From Hymenopellis radicata (taxonomy: Eukaryota; Basidiomycota; Agaricomycetes; Agaricales; Physalacriaceae), in NCBI GenBank assembly GCA_015501595.1, contig JADNRX010000112.1, positions 85,706-149,705 on the forward strand: DNA of 64,000 nucleotides, written 5' to 3'. Under the pieces are notes generated by a model. It ran no database searches and was not told the origin of the DNA. It saw only the letters and a list, made by a program, of their open reading frames with translations. Each line of letters opens with the position of its first letter. Within the stretch, counting starts at the first letter, position 1. Shown in pieces: positions 56,609 through 64,000 of the stretch. The position numbers were made by a program, and so were the translations under genes.

Positions 56609-57604
56609 ATGTCCATTGTTCACGACGACCTCGTTCACGTCGCGATTGACAATGGTGCCGGTCAAAGGACGACATTGGATGCTGTGACGCCTTCCGACGC
56701 CCGAGAGAATTCCACATCCACCGATTACGGCGGACTGTTTGGGCCAGTGGATAATGCCAATAACGAGAATGTCGTTGCTGAATCCCCTTCTCGTTTCCCT
56801 GTCCCCGCCGATAATAAACCCAGCCAAGGCTCCCAAGCCCAAATGTCGGCTATCCCTGCTGTTCAATTAAAGCCTCCATCACGCAGGAACAGTGCCTTCA
56901 CTGACCCGGCACCGAAGGCATCTTTGCCCATCTTCACCGCTCGAGGCGCATATCTTACTACCAGGACCCCCGCCACTGGAATGCAGCTTCTACAGCGCAC
57001 CAACCGTGTTCGTGCCCCGATTACTCAAGACGAGGTCGCTAGATTCCCAGCTGCTTCATGGGGACTCGAGAAGGCGCCCCAGCGTAAAGCCACGGGCAAT
57101 GACATGACCAAAGGAAAGAAAAAAGCGGCCCAACAGGTAGTATCTCTTTGAAACGCGCTTGGTGTTGACTCATCTTGTTACTTATTCAGGTTCAACCTAA
57201 CCAACTGGCTACGCTTTTCCGCCACCGCAGGTATGTAAGCTTCCTCCAGAACGCTCTCAGTCGCGTTTACTGATATACTCATTCAGGCTCCATCATCTGC
57301 CTCTTACAAATATGTTATTCCTCCACTACCGCCTTGCCTGAGCGAACTCGCACCGTACCAAGCGCTGTACGAGTTCCCGCATGCCTACACGCCGGACATC
57401 ATGGTGCCTGTACTCATGCAGTGGATCGATATCCATCGTACACCTAGTTTCCCTGAGGAACTGGACCTTGTTTTTGTGGTTTGCTGGAAGGTGCCGGAGG
57501 AGAGGGTTCGGGTGTGCTGGAGTTCATGCAGAGGCCGCCGCTTGAGAGTCTCTGGCAGTCAGAGTGAGCGACCGTTTCTGAGCAGCTCTTCTGGAGGGGC
57601 GTGA
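56609..57604 (+). pseudogene. Right-arm copy of the 271-residue hypothetical protein
   Basis: Starts MSIVHDDLVHVAIDNGAGQ like the left copy. Three one-base deletions between about 56955 and 57017 shift the frame and then restore it. A 150-base segment (57137-57286) with GT at one end and CAG at the other interrupts the sequence after KKKAAQQ; removing it joins in frame to APSSASYKYVIPP. Another base is lost at GGTTCGGG near 57508, changing the C-terminus. Confidence 0.65.
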
Positions 57605-57829
57605 TTGTTTTATATCGTTCTTGATCATCTGTATATACCTGTCATATGTACTTGTACTCGTGTTTATTCTAGGTTTGTTACATCTCTACAATAGTAGCTG
57701 TCTACGCTACTTCAATGCATATGTTCGTTATATTGGATTGTCAGGAGTCGGCGCTGGCACACCCTTGCTTTCCTTCCATCATCGTCCCACGAACAACATA
57801 GTTGAAGAACTCGCAAATACACGAGTTCC

Positions 57830-58190
57830 GCAGCGGAAGAACTTCTCTGAGCGCCCGCGCGTCGTTGTACGGACACAGACGTACATCAGGAAGAACAGAA
57901 CGTCGACTATACGTGGCCCTTTGGATGTATACAATTCTCTACTCAGCGCGTCCGTCACGGCCAGGCCTTGGTAGATTGCAGCTTTTGATACATCACAAGT
58001 TCCCGCGGATCTCTTTGAAACATCGTAAGTGTCACAGCTTTCTATATTTCCTCCCTCAGGCCGTTGAGCTGCGTATCAAACCCACAATCAAATGTTGAAT
58101 AGCATATGCATTACGACCCAGCTGTGCGGCCGAAGAGACCTCTCGAGCCTCTGATGCTATCGACATCGCGCAGATAGGAAGTTCAACGCG
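57830..58190. repeat. Dispersed repeat, copy 3 (right-arm counterpart of copy 1)
   Basis: Carries the same CAAACCCACAATCAAATGTTG and CTGATGCTATCGACATCGCG elements as 25.93-26.05 kb. The internal order differs from copy 1, suggesting rearrangement within the repeat. Confidence 0.5.
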
Positions 58191-58199
58191 GATCGGTTA

Positions 58200-59400
58200 G
58201 TATGATGGCAAAAAGGTGAAACGAGGATGGTATAGGCAGTGGCCGCGTTACGGTTCAGCCATATTGCCTAGAAGTAAAGACACCCAATTCGGTCGTCTGC
58301 AATCCCCGGAGACAAGAAAACTGGCAAAAAGCATTCTGCAAGTGTGAACTTCAAGTTGGTATACAGAGGGACAGCCGACTCCACCTTAAACTGGGTAAAG
58401 AAACGCGCCATGATTTCTCGAGGGGGTTAACTTACTGTGGCCAAAAAGTGGTCACATCCTAATTCTTATCCCCTTCCATAGATGCAGGCTCAAACTGCTG
58501 AGCTACGCTGCCTCGAATGTCTGGGACCTAGCTAGACGAACTGAACATCGAATCTCAAAAGGTGAAAAGACGCGCAGGATACGGGCCTAGAAAGCCAGTG
58601 GGAGTTGTTCCCTCCAGGCGGTTCAACGAGGATCGTCAACATGCGCTTGTCACGCCGCTCCAATCCCCGAAGACAAGAAAACCGAGACGTATTCTGTCAC
58701 TTGAACTTGGTTTACATTGACAGCCGACTCCACCCTGGCGCCGTGACGGAGGGACTCGAACCTGTGGCTTGCAGAGGTCAAAAATTTGTGAGCTAACAAC
58801 ACTGGAGGTCACGGTGCAAGCCGCCAGACTAGACACCTACGGGTGACAGCGTGGGTTAGGGAGGCTTGAAGCCTCGAAAATTTCCAGGCCTTCGTTGTTC
58901 TACAAACTAGGAGGCCGTTCGTGGATGATGAATGTGGCCTGGGTACACGATAACGAAAAAGGAACTGCTTACGAAGGGTATGGCTGCCTGCGCACGGAGA
59001 GAACTGCGTTCTGAATGGTAGATAATTCTGCAAAAGATGTAGTCGATTCATCGCATCACATAGAGACACCAGCGACTAGATTGCCTCGAAGTTCTGCATG
59101 AGTTTCAACTGCATGAGGGCTTGAGGTAAAGAAGGAGGAGGACGGAAAAAGTGCCTTGACAATCCGGCATGACGCATATCGACTACTTATGACGAAAAAA
59201 CTCCTTAAGGATAGAGGTACAAGGCCTGTCGTAGTACACGCTCAGCCGTTGCCTGGACACCAAGAGACGCAACTCAACTATACCCACTGACCACTTGAAT
59301 TCTCGCCACATGTAAAGGAGCGCCTCCTCGATCATAACCCCATTATTCAAGACGGGTTGGTTGGAGGTCGTTACTGCATTGTAGAGTCCTGATAAAACAA
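58200..59400. repeat. Right-arm counterpart of the tRNA-related repeat array (shortened)
   Basis: Contains the reverse complement of the B-box segment (GGGACTCGAACCT near 58750) and of the A-box motif (CAAGCCGCCAGACTAGACACC near 58816). The three middle units of the left array are missing: sequence homologous to 25.085 kb is followed directly by that homologous to 23.867 kb. Confidence 0.6.
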
Positions 59401-59566
59401 CATAAGAATATAACACAGGCCGAAATGAAGTATCAAGAAACGCCCGAGGATGAAATAATAAATATGAGATATAGATATAGATCAAGCACGTACTGCCTGA
59501 GGAATGAATGTACAAGTTCGTTGTCTGTCCGTGATGCGAATAGATAGAAAACCCCCGCCTCCTTCA

Positions 59567-61145
59567 TCATGACGGTTGGTAATCAGGAGGTAAATCCACC
59601 ACCTCTCCGTTGTTGGTTACCCTCAGCCCGCTATCCTGATGTTTCCGGAACTGTGTTGGAGAAGACCCAGAGCCGGACGCTGACGCTGACGCAGATGCAG
59701 AAGACATGCTCGACGCTCGACGAACAGCATACGATTGCTCATTCTTCATCGCAACAAGTACGCTCTCATCAGTCGGCGGAGGAGACAGCGCGTCGTTGAA
59801 TTTCGGGATTGAGCACCAGCGGGCATGAAGTACCCCGAAGCAGGTGTGAAGCCTGCACTCGTTGGAGAAGCCGACATGCTTCCGCTTACAGACGGAGCAC
59901 CAGAATACGACGTGCGCACGCTGGCCCTTTTGGAGGAGGAGGTCATCGTCATAGTCCCGGCGGGCGACTCCATGTAGGGATCATACGAGATCACGGTTGC
60001 ATTTAAACGATCGGAGGATGCGAAGAAGGAATGCCGGGCAGAAAATGGATCGTGTTGCGGACCGGAGAGGTCGAAGTCTGTCTCGGACACAGACGAATAA
60101 CGATGTCTCCTCCGCCAGAACCACAGGAATCCTGCTATTGCAGCTAACAAAACGATACCTCCAACCACCCCGACAATTGCCGCTATGGGAGTGGAAGAAT
60201 CGTCCGAGTCATCACTCGTGGCAGCGTACGTCGGCGTGTCGATGTAGAAGTTCTCGATCCCGAACTGCTGCGCGTAGCTAGCCTCCGTCCCACTGCACGG
60301 TTAACGTGTGCTCTTTATCCGTGCTGAGCTGACCCGACTCAAAAATCGTCTGACTCCACAGCATGTCGTACGTGCCATCGTTTTTACTGATGGAAAATGT
60401 GGAAGCAGTGCCACCATCAATGGAATACTCTGCCAATGATGCATAGGTAGCGTTCTTTATAGGACCGACCATTCGGATAGAGGAACCTATACGCGAGTGA
60501 GAAACCGTGGATAGAACGATAGAACAGGCGTGTTTACTCACCATTAAACTTTGCCGAGAGACTCGCGCCCTTCGCCGCAACCATTCTGGCATCACACTAT
60601 CCTCCCAACCCCGCCGTAAGTGATGGCATTGTCGTCCTCCCAAGCCACATAGTCGTGTGGTTGTACAAGTCACATCGTACGGCGTATAAACGATGTAATC
60701 GAACCAAAACAAGGTGTTAACGTTACTTGGCGTGTGATGTTAACGGTCAACGCGTGTTCCTGCGTGCCATCGATATTGTCATCCCACAGAGCTCATTCTG
60801 GTTGGTCGATGGTGGGACAGGCTCCTGCTTCTCGATTTTAACACTGTCAATGAAGCACTCCCAGGAGGGTAAAGTCTGTTGTGGTCCTGGTCCCACGAGC
60901 CGAAGACTTGAATGGAAGAACCTGACGACAAGTCAGCGCTTGAAGCTATATCACAAGTGCGCAGACGTACCATTGAAAAGGAACGAAATGCTGGCTCCAT
61001 CAGCGATAGTTCCATGCTGTGTGTGCTCGTATGTGGGACCGTATACTCGAGATATCGTCATGGCGCCGTTTTCAGTGGTCCAGTTTCCAGAATAGTGTAT
61101 ACGGCTGACGTCGGCGTCGTCGACCGCGATACGACGAGTCGTCAT
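59567..61145 (-). pseudogene. Right-arm copy of the single-pass membrane protein, many frameshifts
   Basis: The order of exons and the membrane segment (GGIVLLAAIAGFLWFWRRR) match the left copy at 21545-23142. Single bases are missing in ACGAGAC, GATGATGAC, GGGAAGG, CGGGGGTT and AGTGGTGATG, and two in ACGGGGAGG, so the extracellular region is broken in several frames. The Ser-rich tail is nearly identical to the left copy. Confidence 0.8.
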
Positions 61146-62090
61146 GGCGGGGGGAGGGAAGTGGGCAAAAAGAGTGGAACGAAGTTAAGCGCCTTTTCAA
61201 GGCAACCAGAGAAACGAGGATGACCCACCCCGCTGATCTGGAACAGTCTGTAATACAATATCTTCTTGGTGGCAGTGTTATCCACGATGAAAGTCGTGTC
61301 CGAGAAGCCCTAAAACCATGACTGCCGATGTAGAGAACTGAGAACTGTGAAAAGGCTAGTAAACCGAGTGCTGTGATCTGGCTGTTGTACAGTGTGGCGA
61401 GTCGCATACCACTCCTTCAATGACAATAGGCTTGAAAATAAGTGTGATTTGACCCTAGCCGGGATGCCGCTCGATGAGCGCTCAAAGTTGGAGTTCGCCG
61501 CCCGGAGACATCAATGCATCATCTGTTCGCTCATCATCGATTCATTGAGTATTCGTCAACCTGCAGGAAGCAAGTCAAGTTGGCCTGGAAGGACAGTACG
61601 TCGCTGAAATAAATGTGAAACTAGTAAGGTAATTGCCGGGCCCCCGACGTCCTGTGCAATTTCAAGTCAATGCGCTTGATGAGAATACTTAAGAAACGTA
61701 CAGTTAATGAGTAGCCCCGAAGCCAAGATTGATGGTTCGTTACTCATTCCTCAAATCCTCAAAAAAAATCGGCACATTTTAGCGAAGCCGCCACGCCACA
61801 ATACAGACCACTTCAGGGAGCGACGATTCCCCGTACCATCCTGCGCATAGACGCATTGTTTCTCGCATGAAGCTCTAGTATGCGTAATAACTGAGCTCCA
61901 AGAGTTCACCATCGCTTTCAAGCGGACATCGGCCGACAAGGCCAAAGCATTAAAGGTTCCTATTTCGGCCGATGGACCACATACGCCGAAAGATAAGACA
62001 GGAAGATGCTTTAAAGAGCGTCCATCTGGCCTTCGGCCTGAGTATATCTCGACAGAGATACAGCAAAGGCACATCGACACGACATTCGAC

Positions 62091-63046
62091 ATGGCGACAG
62101 ACTCCGACGCGACGGGCTGGTCTCCCAACCTGTACAATAAACACGCTGCATTCGTGTACTCCAACAAGTTTACGGCTCCAGTTGTTGGTATGCTCGCGCC
62201 CCAACCTGGGAGAAGATCATGGATTTTGGGTGTGGAGTGGAGAGCTGACGGTGGAGATCGAGAAAATTGTAAAGCAAGCAGAGGGAGGGTTGGTTGTTGG
62301 TGTCGATTTCAGCGAGAGCATGGTTCGAAGCAATCCGCGTCGACGAGAATGTATTGACAATGGTTTTATAGATTGCGTCTGCGAAAGGACGAGGGCTTCT
62401 GTACACGTTCGTGGCTGATATTCAAGACTTGCCGGAGCTTCCAGGCGCGCCTGACGTGAAGTATGACGCTGTGTTCACGAACGCGACGTTGCACTGGTGC
62501 AAACGTGATCCTAGGGGCGTACTCAAGAGTGCTAAGCGCGTCTTGAAGCCAGGTGGACGTTTCGTGGAGAGATGGGAGGCTTCATGAACTGTATTGGTGG
62601 GTCCGTAGGTGAGAAGACTCATGCCGGTTCTGATGTACGAGACAGGAATCCGAGGAACCTTGCATCGTGTCCTAAAATCGCGAGGATATGACCCGAAAAG
62701 TTGGACCCGTGGTTCTTCCCCTCTGAAGAGGAGTACAATGAGGTCAGCGTGATTGTAACGCAGACGTGATAGTGGTACTTACGTCGGGTTCTATAGCTCC
62801 TCAAGTCTGAATCCTTCGACCCAAGCGAAGTCACGCTAGTGCCCGTTTCACCCTCTACCGACAGATGTCAAAGGGTGGCTGATGACGTTCGTGCGGAGCT
62901 CTTTCTTGCAGGATATGTCCGATGAGGAGGCAGAGTCAATCATGGATGAAGTGCATGAGATTTGCAAAGTCGATTGTAGGGATAGTCAAGGTAACTGGGC
63001 GATGATGTACATGCGACTAAGGTTCAGCGCTGTGTTAAGGATTTAG
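62091..63046 (+). pseudogene. Right-arm copy of the methyltransferase, frameshifted
   Basis: Begins MATDSDATGWSPNLYNKHAA as on the left. One G is lost just before the SAM-binding motif (CTGGGGAG to CTGGGAG, near 62210) and one inside it (GTGGGAG to GTGGAG, near 62236), and a third in CGTGGGAGAG near 62568. The IMDFGCGSG motif is therefore out of frame. Confidence 0.8.
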
Positions 63047-63443
63047 AACTAGGGCAAAAGGAAGAAATAAATTAAGATGTGTCGTTTCTTGGCCGACCTG
63101 GGTTTACGAGAACTAGTTGGCGTGCTGTTTCTCTGCTTCACGGCAGTATGCTTCGTGATGGGAGCCCTGGATTCGTGAAGTCTCACGTTGATTGAAAGAT
63201 GCGTGCGCCGTGCCAGCAGATGTGGCTGAAGTTTTAGAAGAAAAGCAAGCCACGTGATGACGTAGCAATCGGGTTCGGACCTGCGGCCCGTATCGGAGCT
63301 GTTTCTAACCTGCTTCATCAATCCATGTCAACGACGAACGACGTTCAAGTCGCTCATTGTCGTTTTAGCTTCAACCCGAGGCTCCACTGACATGGAATAA
63401 AATTACACAGGATCTACAACGCCCACTAATAGAACTTCTCTCG

Positions 63444-63904
63444 TTGACCTTACCCTTCGTTCCTCTATTTGCTCTTTTTTCGCGATGCTCAATGTTCAAT
63501 TGCAAAGTTGATCGTCAACGATCGGGTCTACTCGTAGTGACTCTCGAGATGACCACAGAGACTGGGACTTGGGTGGTCTATTCACCGCCAACCCGCCTCG
63601 CGTGTAGTCAGACCGTAGTTCTCTACACAGAGACAAAACGCGCATTCTCTTTTCTCTCTCGCAGAGGCGGGTTTACGAGACTAGTTCTCGACTGTGAGTA
63701 CACCGACTAGTGTTTTATTCACCCTTCCTTAACGTCCCCCAGACGGAACCTTCCACAGCCAGACGAATGCTACGACAGAAAGCACATCTTTCTTTTGAGT
63801 GTGCTACGCGGATCCGCCACAAGGCTACACGTCCGCGTCTGTCCAAACTATCCGTACCGGAGCCTTATCCGATCCTCGTTTCAGCTCGTGATGACATTCT
63901 GTGA
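63444..63904 (+). CDS. Right-arm copy of the hypothetical small gene
   Basis: The two frames (63444-63710 and 63710-63904) are identical in translation to those at 19205-18745. No family is recognised. The same GTGAGTACACC...CCCCCAG intron-like segment separates them. Confidence 0.3.
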
Positions 63905-64000
63905 GTGCCATTTGTTCATGGGACTCATTCTCGTGCATGATTCGGAGTAGACGCTCACATGAATGAATCAATTAACTAGAGTTCGTGTTTGTGGCATAGA

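Larger units (their letters stand above)
51633..64000. repeat. Right arm of large inverted duplication (continues past window)
   Basis: Collinear with the reverse complement of 18650-32209. It lacks the left-arm 1.2 kb at 23868-25084 and has a 150-bp insert at 57137-57286. Coding regions show repeated single-base deletions relative to the left arm. The last bases of the window still match the left arm, so the outer end lies beyond 64000. Confidence 0.92.

Overview
The window looks like nuclear DNA of a filamentous fungus, most likely a mushroom-forming basidiomycete (Agaricomycetes). The reasons are short GT-AG introns of about 46-60 bases, many small exons, basidiomycete-type protein families (GT15 mannosyltransferase, single-pass proteins with Ser-rich tails, F-box fragments, an HNH_2-type protein), and a mixture of LINE, Helitron and hAT elements. 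No bacterial operons, rRNA genes or CRISPR arrays were seen. Exon joins were worked out by hand from GT-AG sites and reading frame.

Layout. 1-5.1 kb: a 549-bp hAT-type MITE with an 8-bp target duplication, an F-box fragment among short direct repeats, and a GFA/CENP-V-type gene. 5.1-14.6 kb: a 9.5-kb LINE on the minus strand, bounded by a 13-bp target duplication and ending in a 12-base A tail; it carries two different gag-like reading frames with CCHC knuckles, then endonuclease, reverse transcriptase and a C-terminal region broken by frameshifts. 14.6-18.4 kb: a frameshifted small secreted protein, an F-box fragment and an intact old yellow enzyme gene. 18.65-32.21 kb: left arm of a large inverted duplication, holding a small hypothetical gene, a methyltransferase, a transmembrane protein, a tRNA-related repeat array, two basidiomycete hypothetical genes, and a divergent pair of GT15 mannosyltransferase and HNH-domain genes. 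32.2-51.6 kb: spacer with an AT-rich decayed Helitron (about 32.9-40.2 kb), a 45-bp minisatellite, a gene split in two by a 2.5-kb hAT-type element, a GH31 fragment, a third partial copy of the GT15 promoter and 5' end, and a 249-bp TA-flanked MITE. 51.63-64.0 kb: right arm, the same genes in reverse order and orientation, still continuing at the window end.

Genes that look intact are mostly in the left arm (methyltransferase, transmembrane protein, GT15, HNH) plus the old yellow enzyme. Their right-arm copies carry many single-base deletions, often in homopolymers, so either that arm is decaying or its consensus is poorly corrected. The strongest observations are the inverted duplication, the hAT insertion whose removal restores an open frame, the Helitron helicase joined to a ubiquitin-peptidase-like domain, the two-gag LINE, the 10-nt microexon of GT15, and an intron-like insert that differs between the arms.
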